Below, piece by piece: positions 1-11,984 of a stretch of DNA of 64,000 bases; position 1 is the first letter of the stretch; each line of letters opens with the position of its first letter. The notes under the pieces were generated by a model. It did not search any database and was not told the origin of the DNA. It saw only the letters and a program-made list of their open reading frames with translations. Source of the DNA: Himantopus leucocephalus (lineage: Eukaryota > Chordata > Aves > Charadriiformes > Recurvirostridae); contig RSEF01000021.1 of NCBI GenBank assembly GCA_003993805.1, positions 623,610-687,609 on the forward strand, given 5' to 3'. The translations under genes and the position numbers were made by a program.

Positions 1-1240
1 CTGCCCTGCAAGCCCGCCCTCCTCGGATAGCCCAGCCAATCAGGGCTGGGCAGGCACCTGGGTGTGGTGGAAGGTGCCAGAAGGAGGCGGTACCTCAGGT
101 GCCCGGCGGTCGTGCCACAGGGACGGGATGGCTGTGCCCTCGGGGACTCAGTGCCCGGGGTGGCCTGAAGAAGGGCTGAGGGGGTAGAAGAAACTCCATT
201 TTCCCTCAGCTGAAAGAAGGTAGGGCCCTGCCTTAGCTTCTCTCCAGCCCAAAGGCAGAAAGGGGGTTGGGAGCGCCTGAGGCGTCCATTTGCTGTGAGG
301 GAGCGGAGGATGGCTCTGCATGCAGGGCCCTCGGCGTACCACCTGGAGGGTGGTGACGAACAGGCCACAGCGTATTGATTATACCCACGTTATAGCATCA
401 TACCTGTGCTGTTTCACTGAGAGGGAAGTTTGGTTTCTGCGTGCCTCTGGGGTGCTGCTCAGACTGCAGTGGGATCGGGGGGGTACAGGCAGCCATGAGC
501 TGATGGCAGCTTGAGGGGAGCACACCAGGTAAAACACCAGGGCATTCCTTGGCATAAATTACAGCTAATCAGGTTTTATCATTCTGAGAATAAGCAGTGT
601 CTCCACAATATGCTGTTAATTTCAGAGAGTTCAGTGCGTTAGAACAGGCTTAGCTGCAAAGTAAAATTACTGATCAGAAAATTAGTTCTGTTTTACGACA
701 AATCAGGACAAAGAGTATTTGGGAAAAGGCAGTTTAAGGGATTGATCTCTCAGATTTGGGAAATGGTTCACAAGGGGTGAAAGAAAGGAGAGGCTGGGAG
801 TGCAGGGAGCAAGGACAGGCAGTTATAATCTGGGTAGATTACAGAGGTCCTTATGCAGAAAGAGCAGGATTTTGATGTGGCCCTGAAGAGAGAGAGATGC
901 TCTCATGAGGGCTCAAGGAGAAGATGGATTTTAGCAGAATAACTCTGAATAACCAAGAAGCAAGGGAGGAAGAAACTCAACAGCAAGAAAAAAAAAAAGA
1001 TTTAGTAGGTCATCTCCTGCACACGTCAGTCAGCACAAGGCTGTTCTTTCCAGTAAGAATTTTTCCTCCAGAAGTCGATAGTTGAGTTTAAGTCCCGGCG
1101 CTTTCTCTAGTGTCCAAATGCCACAAGAGAGGGAAATCCAGGCAGTCTGACTTCACTAACCACTAAGTCCTAAAATCTTTCTTTTTTTTCCCCCCCGTCC
1201 CTATTTCTTTTGATTCAGACAAAACTCCCTCTGAAGTTGA
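1..1240. other. Intergenic, no feature recognised
   Basis: The first 530 bp are GC-rich and the rest is mixed, with a short A run near 990. Open frames on both strands are short and resemble no known protein. I see no repeat family here. Confidence 0.5.
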
Positions 1241-1249
1241 GTGGACCAA

Positions 1250-1780
1250 ATACGAGGGCATTTACTCAAAGCTCAATTCAGATGTCACTGGGGGTAAATC
1301 TCCATAATGCCAGCTGGCGCTTGCTTGAGTGAGCAGTCATTACTCTCTAAGTCGGCTGCCCAGTAAAACCTGAACCGGGCCCGCAGGAGGTGTAGTGGTA
1401 AAGGGGCAAGGCTGGTATTGAGGGAAATGGTGTTCAGAGCATCATAAACTTTTATTAATTAAAGACAAACTGTTTAGTGTCTGTGTTTGCAGGCACAAAT
1501 CACAGCATAGTCCCCAGGGGGAGGCAGTTTGCAGATATTGTGGTAATAAGGCCAGACAAGCAGCTTTCTCCATAAATTGTACCAACTAAGTTAGCTCAGT
1601 TCATGTCACAGCATCCCGATCTGGTCCATTGAGTTGTCTGCAGAGAGCTTTAATCGTAATTTATGGAGGCTAAATGCCTAATAGTGGACCGGTTTAAAAA
1701 TCACTGGCTCTGTTGAAATTAGCGGTCCGCTGGTTTAGAATGGTTAAAAATATGTCTCACAGGCTGCTAGGAACTGAGTG
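1250..1780. promoter_or_regulatory. Conserved-noncoding-like block, homeodomain-type motifs
   Basis: This is a non-repetitive stretch with evenly spread short motifs, including TTATTAATTAAAG, CCATAATGCC, CTTTAATCGTAATTTATGG and GAAATTAGCGG. Homeodomain cores (TAAT/ATTA) recur and stop codons occur in all frames. This is how deeply conserved enhancers near developmental genes usually look, but I have no alignment to prove conservation. Confidence 0.3.
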
Positions 1781-2214
1781 AGATGTCCTTGATCTTTTTT
1801 TTTTCACTCTGCAGGCAGGACCTCGTGGTTATTTCTTGCAGCTTAAACAGTATAGGACACATTAAAACAGAACAAAGCAAAAAAGCCCGAACCGAAAACC
1901 TCGATGGTAGGAGGGGGGGAAAAGTTAGCGAGAACTCAATGAAGGCAACAGCCGTTTCTTCCCGCCTCAGGTCTGATTCAATCAGGTCTTTCAAAAGAAA
2001 CTCCTGTCACCACAAACTGCCTTTTCATGCCAGATTCCTCCGGCTCCCCCTCTCTGCCCCATCCCAGCGACTTCCAACAGCACCGATCAATCTCCAAGCG
2101 ACACCCTGCTCCCCCCCCTCCCAGCTGCCTCCAGCCACAGCCGTTCCCAAGCAAAAGGCAGCTTCACCCAGGAAGGTGGTGGAAAAAATGTGGACAAATT
2201 TCTGATTTGCAACA

Positions 2215-2485
2215 CTCTGGGAATGGGTTTATTGCCATTGTTTGAGTGCAAATGTATAAATAAAGCAAAACGAAGATTCCAGGGTGAGTCCGATGAAAAG
2301 CAGAAAACAAGAAATTTTATGGCCATAAGTGGCGTGGGCTAATGGTGATTTTTGAGGCACTGGACCATGGTAGTTACTTAGCTAAATGATTGCTGTGAAA
2401 CCGGGCAAGAGGCTTATTTCTTAATTACTGTTACATATTATGTCAAGCTGACACTTCAAGGCGTGCTCAGGCACTGATAAAGTTA
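2215..2485. promoter_or_regulatory. Conserved-noncoding-like block with SOX-POU composite site
   Basis: The block contains CATTGTT at 2236-2242, a 3-bp spacer (TGA), then GTGCAAAT at 2246-2253. This matches the spacing of the SOX-POU composite in the FGF4 enhancer, with one departure from the octamer. TAATTACTGTTA and ATAAAGTTAGCC follow. Function is inferred from the motifs alone. Confidence 0.35.
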
Positions 2486-3430
2486 GCCAAAAAAAAAAAA
2501 ACCCAACCAAAACACCCTTACCATTCTGAGAGGCTGTTTTTAAAGCGTGTTACTTGGGGGTCACGGCTGGCGCTGGGAAAAGGCAAGGCTGGCCCCCAAA
2601 AGGGGTGCAGCGGGCTCGCGCTCTGTGTACCTCTAGATCCATAGGGTAGGGCAGGAGTGGATAAAAATCTCTGGGAACCTGGCAGCCTTTCAGCTGGCTG
2701 AGCAGGAAGGCTATAGGGGACTGGAAGGAGCCACGAGGACCAGTGGCACTAGGACGGAGGAAGGGGACAGTGCCTGCTGTCCGGCTGTTCAGAAAAAGCG
2801 AGAGACAAATTTTCCTCTTGGCCGCACAGAGCCAGCCCACCGTTTTCGGAACCCAGGTGCTATAACTGGGAGCATAATTCAGTCCCAAAGAGGGACGCGC
2901 ATGGGATAGATCAGAGTAAAGTGAAGCACCGTATGGTCCCCGTCTCAATGCAGCTCCTCTGATTTCTAGTGGCCACAGAGCTGACTGGGCTTCTGCGCAA
3001 AGCTCTCCAGAGTCTTGCCAAGGATGCCAACCCCGTCCTTCCGCTGCAGGTCCAGATATTTGAATTCAGTTTCCCTGGGGCCACCTCTTTGCTGCTATGC
3101 CCTGAGAGCAGACGCTGGCAACTGCTTCTCTTTTGATCACTTTGCCCTGCTGTGACATCGTGGGTAACGTGGGGCATGAGCAATCAAGCTGCTAATTCCT
3201 TACTCCTGGATCTATCTATCTAGCCATCATCAATTCTATTATACATATGCTTTGATCACATATAGCCCATATGTAAAAATCTCACTTGTAGGTACTCAAA
3301 TTTACAGTTCCTTATGTATCCCGTAGGCTTACAGTCCCACAGGCTGTAGTTCTATCACTTTATAAAATAAATATATAGGTATAGAGTTCCCAAGGTACTG
3401 TCCTCTTCCTCGCTCTTTGCCCATTGCACC
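2486..3430. other. Intergenic, no feature recognised
   Basis: An A run lies near 2490 and the rest is unique-looking DNA. A 132-codon minus-strand frame at 2550-2948 has no recognisable domain and composition expected by chance. Confidence 0.45.
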
Positions 3431-3495
3431 AGGAGGTGTACAAATCCTAAACAAAAGCATGGTCTCTGCACTGAAATCTTATAACCTGAGCACAT
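3431..3495. repeat. Fragment of old amniote interspersed repeat (CR1/L3- or MIR-type tail)
   Basis: The order GTACAAAT, AACAAAAGCATGGTCTCTGC, then a GAAATCTTATAACCTGAGCAC-like end resembles a tail common in amniote genomes (GTACAAACA, a CAGTCCCTGC-like core, then a GAGCTTACAATCTAAG-like end). It is badly decayed, which suits an old insertion. The family assignment is from memory. Confidence 0.35.
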
Positions 3496-5750
3496 AGTTT
3501 TGTTCTTGTATTTTCTTCCCAGTTAGACCAGTGCACTCCAGCAGAAGAGAGAGAAATTACACATTTCAAAATAATTGGCTCACCACTGGCTTGGGTTGGA
3601 TATTAAAAAACACTAGAGAATATTGAGCTGGGAGAGGTGGACAGAGCATCACAGTCCTACATGATCCCTGGTTTTAATTCAATTTAATCAGCCAAATCAA
3701 CACCTCTATCTCCACATGACCCTTCAATTTGTGGCATGCAAAATCCAGATACTAGATTTACAGCTAGGTCAGTTTTACCCTATGTAAGCCGATTATACCC
3801 TACATTAAAAAAAAACAACACCACAACAAACCTCACCATGCAGGAATGCTAATGGCAAAATATATTTACAGGTTATTTAATAACCCAAATTGCATAATTG
3901 CCACGAGTAAGCTTGTCCCGAGGTGTTTAACTTATATTTTGTGAGCTGAAAATTCTTCTCCCTGAAAAAAGAATGGAAAATGAAAAGTCCTCGCTGAGAC
4001 TCCTTCTCAGACTGAGAAATTTCATTCCCTTGGAATTAGTTTCTGTCCTCAAACCTCCTCTGAACAAATGTAATTATTTGTAAATCGCGGGGCTTGCTTC
4101 GCAGCTAGCTGGCCATGCTCCCGAAAATGCATTGGTTGCCCATTGATGTTGGAGAACAAGTAAGGGCACTCTTTCAAAACTTTGGGAAAAGGAAAAAGGA
4201 AAAAAAAAAAGAATACAAAAAGTCAGGCTTCTTTTTTTTCTTTTCCTTTCAGCTCTTTGGAATAATTTGCCTTCAAGAGCCCTGGATTTGCTCCAGTATT
4301 TTTGAGGTAGGAAACATGCAGAGGTTTAATTCTTTATTGACTCCATCAGGTTCAGGTTACATGTTGGGGTATAAAATTATAAACAAATGGACGGCATTTA
4401 CATTTCTGAAGTGTTTCCAGTCCCCTCACCCTCTCGCCCCTCTGAAAGGTACATCAGAAGCAGTGCCGCCTGGGTAAGGGGAGCCAGGTGGCTTCACCGA
4501 TAAACAAGACATCCTTTCTACCCTCTTCCTAGCAATGGGCTGCTCTCTCCCTCGGGTCCCTGGCTCGAGTCCAAACTGAAATCCTACATGCACCGAGTAG
4601 GTCAGTCTCAGCTGAGCCCCGAGGAAAACAGAATTGTGTCCCAAACCCAGAGGTCTGAGCAATTATAATTTTGTAGTCCCGGTAATGTGGAGAATAAGCT
4701 ATAAGTTGCCTGGTTTTGTGTGCAGGTCGGCCCTAATCGGGATCAAAGAGAAGGTGTCAAAGAAACGGGACAGGAATATGCGCAGTAATTTTTACTGCAG
4801 CCCTCTTTGCTACTGCCACTGCATTTTCTGGGGGAATATTGATTCAGACCAGCTTGGCGAACAGCCCCAGAGGTGTTTTCTCCCTCTATTGAAAAAAATT
4901 GCCATCACTTGCTCTCTTGTCGTATTTGTGACTGGGAAGTGAGGAAATGGAAACTGTAAAGTTGCACAACTTTAATTGAGGCTTATGGTTCCTGAAGAGA
5001 GGAGGGACAAAGTCATACCAGCACCACTGATGTCACTTTTTGTTCTAACGCGCTTCAAGTAGACAATCCTGCCCAACCCTCCAAGCGCCCCACAAAGATC
5101 AGAGGTTCAAATGGCAAGAACATGCGGGCAACTGGAGGGAATGCTGGAATTAAAGCCAGCCAAGCCCTGTACATATCACCAACAACCTGATTTTTCCCTT
5201 AATATCACTATTTGGCATTAGTAGTCAGAAGTGCAGTACTTCTCATGCCAACATATAACCTTGATCGTGAAACAGTAACGATGCCGCTTAGCAATTAATA
5301 TCAACGTGCTCGTTACACATCACTGCAAAGGCAGTGCAAGTTGTAGCAAGGGCTCATTTGAAGATCCAGACCGACATGTAACTAGTGCAAGAAGCAAGAA
5401 AAGAAGTCTGACTGCAACAGGGCAGTTTTACATGAGGCAGACTCTTAAATACCCCAAATGGCAACAGCCTTAAATCTACTAAGTAGACTTAAGGGACCCA
5501 TAATTGTTAAGAGTGATCTCCTTGGAGCCTTGACAGGTACAACATCTTTGCTATTTCAGAGACGTGGTGAAGAAGTGCTAGTCCAGAGTTGGTTCACATT
5601 CACTACTGAATTATTAACAGCAGCTCTTGCCGCACTTAGATGTTTCTTAAACATCCTTCAGCTTCAGGAGACGTTTAGCTAAACCAGAGCAGCAGTGATA
5701 TGTGTTATTATTGCAAGAATGGGACAGCTTGGTCATTTTGGTTTCCCAGT
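3496..5750. other. Intergenic, no gene recognised
   Basis: This is AT-leaning DNA. 3840-4080 reads like conserved noncoding sequence (ATTTAATAACCCAAATTG, GCATAATTGCC). 4190-4250 is purine- then pyrimidine-rich. Frames of 102-120 codons on the plus strand at 4115 and 4634 show no domain and include low-complexity Lys/Phe runs. Confidence 0.4.
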
Positions 5751-5891
5751 ATGCTAGGCACTGAATGAATGCACAGTAAGAGACTGCCTTTGGTTGGACG
5801 AGACAGAGGTGGGAACAGAAACAGAGCCACAAAGAGGTGAAGCAGCTTGATCAAAGGCAAAGCAATCCAGTGGCAGAGCCAGATTTAAAAG
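5751..5891 (-). repeat. Old amniote SINE/LINE tail (MIR- or L3-like)
   Basis: Starting with ATGCTAGGCACTGAATG and CACAGTAAGAGACTGCC, it continues through GAAACAGAGCCACAAAGAGG, TGAAGCAGCTTGATCAAAGG and CAGTGGCAGAGCCAGATT. The order of these blocks follows the well-known antisense MIR/L3 pattern (GAGGCACAGAGAGGT, CTTGCCCAAGGTCAC, GTGGCAGAGCCGGGATT). Divergence is high. This is the clearest interspersed repeat in the window. Confidence 0.5.
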
Positions 5892-6258
5892 TATTCAGAG
5901 CCACAGTTCAGTTCCATATTCTTTAGACAAAACAGACAGCATATACAAAGCAGGGCCAGGTTGCGTGTTTGCAGATTGACTAATCTGGTGGTGGTGAAAT
6001 AAAAATCATATTTTTTTAAAAAAAACAGTATCTAGATTTAACAGATGAAGTTCCTTATTTGGTGCAAGCTAAAGTAGGTCCATCAAATTCACTGGTTTAT
6101 GACAGAATCTCTCCCTTAAACTTTGTGTGTGAGCACAGCTCCGGTACAATGAGTATATAAGGAGATCCTGCACCCTGGGGAATGCTTATTGCTAACTGAG
6201 CTAATGAGATGGTAGTGGAAGTATCTTCTTAATCATGTCTGTGTTTCATACTGTGAGG

Positions 6259-6340
6259 CTACTCACATGTATAAAGTTAAATATGGACATAAGTAATTGC
6301 AGATTTGGGACATGAGACAATAAGGACCAAATTTTCAGTG
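6259..6340. repeat. Fragment resembling an old amniote repeat
   Basis: The text ACTCACATGTATAAAGTTAA, ATATGGACATAAGTAATTGC, AGATTTGGGA follows the pattern ACTCACATGCTTAAAGTTAA, GCATGTGCTTAAGTG, GGATCGGGGC that is common in turtles, crocodiles and birds. CCAAATTTTCAGTGG just after it is also typical of such insertions. I do not assign the family. Confidence 0.4.
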
Positions 6341-6984
6341 GCTAAGCCTAAGCCTGCAAAACTGCATGCCTTAAATTGGGAGATGCGGTTATGAATGATC
6401 ATGTTTTCATATGCCCCAGAGCTCTGAAATACACAGAAACGTATTTTGCATGCACCAACCTAAGTTCCGAGCAATGAAACCCAGACCAAAAATGTATGGA
6501 TATGGGGGCAGAAGTAACTGATCCCTTCTCTGATCCAAATGAGGAATCTCCTGTGAAATATCCTGTTTTCTTTGCAGGTAAGGAACATATTTCTAGATCT
6601 GTCCTCATGAGATTTCTTAGCTGTGTTGGTATGGGCAATTTTTACTAATACAATTAGGCAGAGAAGGGAATTATTTGCCAAATAATCAAAATGCTACACC
6701 TAGAAGTGTATTAAAAAATAGGAAGTGCAGAGCTTGTGGATCACAGACCCCAAATACCAAAAGCTCCTCCTCAAATCAGAGTTGGCAATCTACTCAATTT
6801 ATGAAATTTCATGAACTGAAGGTATTTTGTTATTTGAGAATTTGACCTAGTGAGTGGGTTGAGCCTGAGAACAGAGATGATTTGTGAAGATGGAGGAGGC
6901 TGTGATGGAGTGGGGAATTCCATGAGGCACAGATTCAGTTCCTTCTTTAACTCTGAGCTCCCAATGGGACATGGAGTGACATAC

Positions 6985-7065
6985 CTATCTAGCCTGTGCT
7001 TTAATATCCTTACCTATAAAAATACCGATCATATTGCCCTTCTGGGGTATGGTGACCCAAAATCC
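6985..7065 (+). repeat. Weak MIR-like fragment
   Basis: AGCCTGTGCTTTAATATCC, TTACCTATAAAAATACCGAT and GGGGTATGGTGA align in order with the sense MIR pattern (GCCTCAGTTTCC, TCATCTGTAAAATGGGGATA, AGGGTTGTTGTGA). The match is loose, so chance is possible. Confidence 0.28.
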
Positions 7066-7734
7066 AGTAACGATGCGCTGGTGAGTATATGACATATGTG
7101 TCCCCAGATAGATTTTCCAGCTGGTCACATTTCACTGTGACCTTTTAAAGCATTTTTCTTGCTGCTACAAAATACGAAATGCCTGTTACTGAGTGGAATA
7201 AACCAACGAACATCTATTCAGTGCTTGCTTGCAAATGAAAAAAAAAAACACCCACAACATTCAGAAGAGATACAAGTGCTCACAGGAGCCTTTAAATATA
7301 TATTTTTTTGGTTAACTGTGATGTTGCCTGTAGCTCTTTATGGCACTTTTAAAGCATCAAAGCTCAGATTTGTTATATTGAACCTGGAAAGCTTCAAAAA
7401 GTTTTTGTAAATTAAAATTAAAAAAAAAAAAAAGAAGATACCAAAAGCTATGAAGTGGTATTTTTCAGATGGGAATGTGCTTTGATTTCAGTGGTTAATG
7501 CAAATAATACTCTCTCCTCCTCCTCCTTCCCCCTGCACCCCCAACAGAGTTTTCAGTGCTGCAGACAGAAGGTGGGGAAAAACAAATATGACATAAATTG
7601 TCTTGGTAAACAAGTAAATAGTGTCACTTAGCTCTTCCCCCTATGACTCCTTGCTGGAACTCGGAATTAGTTTATGGCAGGGTTCTGTCAAAAGGCCCCC
7701 CTCCCTGGAAACAGAGGTGAGACCTCAAAAGCCA

Positions 7735-7895
7735 TTGTCTCTTTAGTTAATTAATTAAGGTAATATTGAGTAGAGCTTTGCTTCTAAGTTCAAGGAACCC
7801 AGCTGGGGGCAGCAGCCTCTTGTTTGATGCCATGAATACGAAGGAATGAGCTCCGGGCCCTGCATTAAAATCCAAAATCATTTAAAACATGCCAG
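7735..7895. promoter_or_regulatory. Conserved-noncoding-like block (TTAATTAATTAAGG core)
   Basis: The block starts with TTAGTTAATTAATTAAGGTA and goes on with non-repetitive sequence that includes GCATTAAAATCCAAAATC. Tandem TTAAT cores could bind homeodomain proteins. Conservation is not tested. Confidence 0.25.
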
Positions 7896-8500
7896 GCAGG
7901 AGGGGATGGGGGGAAGGAGCTGGTGAAGAGAGCCCAGTTTACGGAGCTTTACAGCAGGGTCCAGCCTTCTTCAAACAACTACAGGGGGTCACTTTGCATT
8001 TTACACCACCGCCAGCTAAGTGACGACCAGTTCCTCAGTTCATGACTCTTGTCTTTCAAGCCTAAGACAGGATGAGGCTGTTGAAGGTTTGCAGAGCTGA
8101 TTTCTTTCCCTGCGCAGCCTCCTTTGGCTGGGGAGTGCTTCTTACCGGTGTCTGGCCCAATCCCTATAAATGTCGTATTGGTCAATTTTGCTTACATGGA
8201 GAATCCTCTCACAGACATGGGATGGGATGACTCATTTGGATAAAGTCGCCCACAAACGTAAGCCTTTGCAGGCCTAAGCTGGAAATGTGTTTTATTTCCA
8301 AGTAGCATCTAGTTGTTTGCTCTGTGAGCTGATTTGCCTCTAAAGTAAAAAAAAAGAAAAAGCCAAATCTCCAGGTCCATATTCAATCTTTGGGTAAAAC
8401 TCCTGCAGATAGCATAGGAATTTTCCTTCATAAAACCACTGGGTTTTGAAGAAAAAAAGCTGTGGATGGGGCTCTGCTTAGTAATTTTTACACAAGGTTG

Positions 8501-8790
8501 CAGTTTTGGCTTTGCCGCTGATATGCCATGTGAACCTGAGCAAGCTGCTTCACTTCGGTTATCCCCCGGCTCCTACGCCACAAGCTGGCTCTGGCTGTGC
8601 ATCCGTACACTGTCTAACGCAACGGCTGCAAATCTCAGTCCTGGCCCTTAAAGCAAATAATATTCATTCATCCTATCCGCAAAGCAAGGCGTGATGCCCT
8701 ACCTCGGTCCCTACCCTCATTCCGCAGGCTCCCCACGCGTAAACACAGATCTATTGCTTTCGCTTTTCCTATAAAACGGGAACTAACAAG
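8501..8790 (+). repeat. Split MIR-like SINE
   Basis: 8503-8562 matches the sense MIR core in order: GGCTTTGCCGCTGATATGCC, ATGTGAACCTGAGCAAGCTG, CTTCACTTCGGT. The next part expected in a MIR, a TTTCC block followed by TAAAATGGGGATAATAA, appears only at 8765-8790 as TTTTCCTATAAAACGGGAAC. About 190 bp therefore separate the two halves, either an insertion or degraded sequence. Confidence 0.42.
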
Positions 8791-10560
8791 CTGACGGGTG
8801 CGGGATTTAATGCCTGGAGATTGCACGATCTTTGTGGCTTTGAACCTCTCTTTTTCCCCTCATCCCCATATGCTGTGTATTAACGTCTGCCGCTGTGTTA
8901 AGTCTAATTTAGTTTGGTATCTTCTCAGGGGAGAGGTTGGCTCTCATCTGTACGTGGCTGCTGAGCACCAGGCACACCAGTGGCACTGTATAAATAACAG
9001 TGATCATAAATAGCTGACAACACCTGCTGGTTTTGAATCGGCAACAAGTGATAATCCTGCGAGCAGCTAAATGGGACTTTGGGATTGCGGGTATTGGCCT
9101 GGTTAACTGGCTCCTTGGTTTGATTATGTGTTTGTGTTTTCCCATTTCTTTTTTGCCTTTGAAATGCCTCAGGGAGCCACTATGGGAACAGGAATGACCC
9201 AAAATCTGTTGGTCTTTCATCGCGTCGGCTCCTCATCTGTTTCTTTTTTTCCTCTCCCTGGCCCCATTTGCAATGCTTTTGGGCAAACGTACCTTATGGA
9301 AACCCCAAAAGGAAATAATAAAAATATTCCTGCACTTGAGAGGCTGCAAAGGGTCCCCTGTCCTGCAAAAACCTGGTCCATCAATAGGTCCATTTACTTG
9401 TAGCAGTAAAATCAAACATGGATGCGTTTGCTTGAAGGGTCGGGGGCCTAATTAATTCTAGCATGGGACCAAATTGCCGTGCTTCTCCGAAAACGATCCC
9501 TACAAAGAGGGCTTGGGATTGGGCATGCGCGTAGGTTTCTCCTGGAGCGGGGGAGCTGGTCAGAGGCAATAAGATGCTGTCACTGTGCATGCATCCCCTT
9601 GTGGAAAGCATCACGGCTGCTAAACCGCAGCTGAAGATGGGGATGCTCGTCTGATGCTAAAGTCCTCCTTGGGTTTGCAAAGAGTTAAATGGCAAGACCG
9701 GCACCAAACCCACACAGTTCCTACAGTTCCCTGCAAACTATTGCCGTAGCTAATTAAGCAGGTATTTCCCTAACTGGGAAACATTTCTGGTTTGATTGTT
9801 GTTTTTCTTCTTTTGCTCAGTGTTTCTTCTCCTCCCTGATGCTGTTTTGGGGTTTTTTTAAATAGATTAGTGTTGCCCTCATGGCTCCATCTCCATTCAG
9901 GTCACCTCTCCAGGAGCACGTCTCCTTTGGAAAGCACTAAGTACAGGTTAGGAGGGTCATAAGTCGCCTAACCCCCTTGAGGGAAGTTTGGCTTTAGCCA
10001 GCCATGAAATAGCAACTCTTCCGCTGCAGAGGGAAAGGTGAGGCTGGGGAAAGGGGGGTAATTTTATCATTATTATTATCATCGCTTGACCTCCCAACCC
10101 AGCGCTCGGAGCTGTCTCTTTTTAAGGAGTCTGCAAACAGGGTCTGCAAACACCAAAGACCCGCTAGACCGATCCATCATGTGAGTTATCAGCCCCCAAA
10201 ACACTCTCACAGCGGCTGTGGCAGCTGCACAGAGATGCTTCCACCTCAGAGGGATCCCCTCAATGAGACAACGGGGACAGAGGGGACCAGCAAACACCCA
10301 GGGCTAGGATGTGAAGGCGAGGACCGAGGTGTTCGGGTGGGCTGGAAAATCTCTGCATTCAGGTTTACAGCCTGCCTGGGCTATTTGTTGCAGTCTGCGC
10401 CTCTAGAAGTTATTTCAAGGGCCAAAATGATGAAAAACTCGCTCTTTCCCTGTTTTTTTCCACCATCCAAGCAATGAAATACCCCGAGATCATAAAGCTA
10501 AAGCACAATCAACTGCAAACACACATTAATACCCCCTCTCCCCTTCCAAGGCTTTTAAAA
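8791..10560. other. Intergenic, no feature recognised
   Basis: This is mixed-composition DNA with modest CpG content and no convincing frame or repeat. Short TAAT-rich patches (GTAGCTAATTAAGCAGG at about 9750) could be regulatory. Confidence 0.4.
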
Positions 10561-10903
10561 ACTTTTCTGAGTTAACCTTAGCGAAGGCGAAAAATGTCTG
10601 AAAGGGGCGAAGGGCGGGAACCAGGCGCTGGTACAGGTCATTGCAGTTTTATGGGAGAAATCAAAGCTGCTCGGTATTACCCAAATTTACCCAAACGCTG
10701 CTCGACCCCTTCCCCTCTGGCTGTGACACAGAGTCTGGAGCTGGAAGAAGTCAATGAAAGCGAGGGGACCCACAGCAGCAGGTTTCGGCATTAATTTGGG
10801 GACTTTTCCAGGCACCCATTGCCAGGTTTGCCATCCCCTGCCCCTCTCTGCAGGATGCCTCCCACCACCGCGTCCTGACAGCGCAAGGCCGATATCCCAG
10901 GGA

Positions 10904-10931
10904 AAGAAGAAAAAAATAAAATAAAATAAAT
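10904..10931. repeat. ATAAA pentanucleotide microsatellite
   Basis: A run of A followed by about three to four ATAAA units. Confidence 0.8.
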
Positions 10932-11984
10932 CCATCAAAGCCTATTAGTTAAATTGCTCTGTGCAAACCTAATTGACCACGAGGGATCTCCTAGACAAGC
11001 AGGCCGTAAATCGCGATTTTAACAGCGGCAGGGGGAAGGAAAGAGGAGGAGGGGGGGGAAGAGAGAGAGAAGGAAGAAAGTTTGCGTTTGCTGGGGATCA
11101 TTTTAGGCGACTGCCTGGCTGGAGGCTGCGGAGAAAGGAGGGCTGATCTGCAGCATATGGTGCAAAGAGCCAGTGCTGGGGGTGGAAGAATAAAAACCCC
11201 GAAGGCCGCAGATCCTAAGGAGCTATTTATTCCTCCCCCTGCAGATGTACATTAATGCAGGAGGAGTAGGGGGAGCAGATCTTTGGGTTGGAGAAAGAGA
11301 AACAGCGCTCCTTCCTTTTAACATGCTGTTGTCTGGCTTGATCTTGTCACTCCAAAGGGACCCATTCAGAGGTATTCATGCATCTGCCTCAGGGGGACAA
11401 TGGGACCTTAGTTTATAAACTGTCTGTCCAGTTGCCTGCGGCCTTTAGTCCTTTTGTTTTCGCTTCTCTTAATAAACTTTTTGGGGGAGTTCATCAATAC
11501 GCTTGAATAGCTGATGTTCTCATTCTCAGAGAGGGGAATAACAGAAGGTCTCGAAGGTTTTTTTTTTTTTAATAGGGGTGGGGGTGGGTTTTTTTTTCCC
11601 TTAAAGGAGAACCGAGGCTTGAAAAGCATCAGAATAAACCCTTTAAAAAAAAATCTGAATCAACCCCAAACAAAACCTCTATTCAAAAGAGACGGAGAAA
11701 TGCGCAACATTTAATTGTCCCCCCCGAAAGCAATTTTTGTCCTGCCGACAGAATTAAGACGATCTCCGACTAATTTTACAGCTCTCAAAATATTTTGGGT
11801 AGGGGAATTGGGAAGGAATTTCAGAGACCAGGCTCATTTCCAGGGGATTTAGGGCTGAAAGCTGGCTCTAACCTTTCCCCCTCCGTTCCCCCCCACTCGC
11901 CCTTCCCCCGGCAATTGCAAAAATCACAGCCCAGCAGATATATTTTTCCCCTCACACGCTCCCAAATCACAGGGAATGTCCCCA

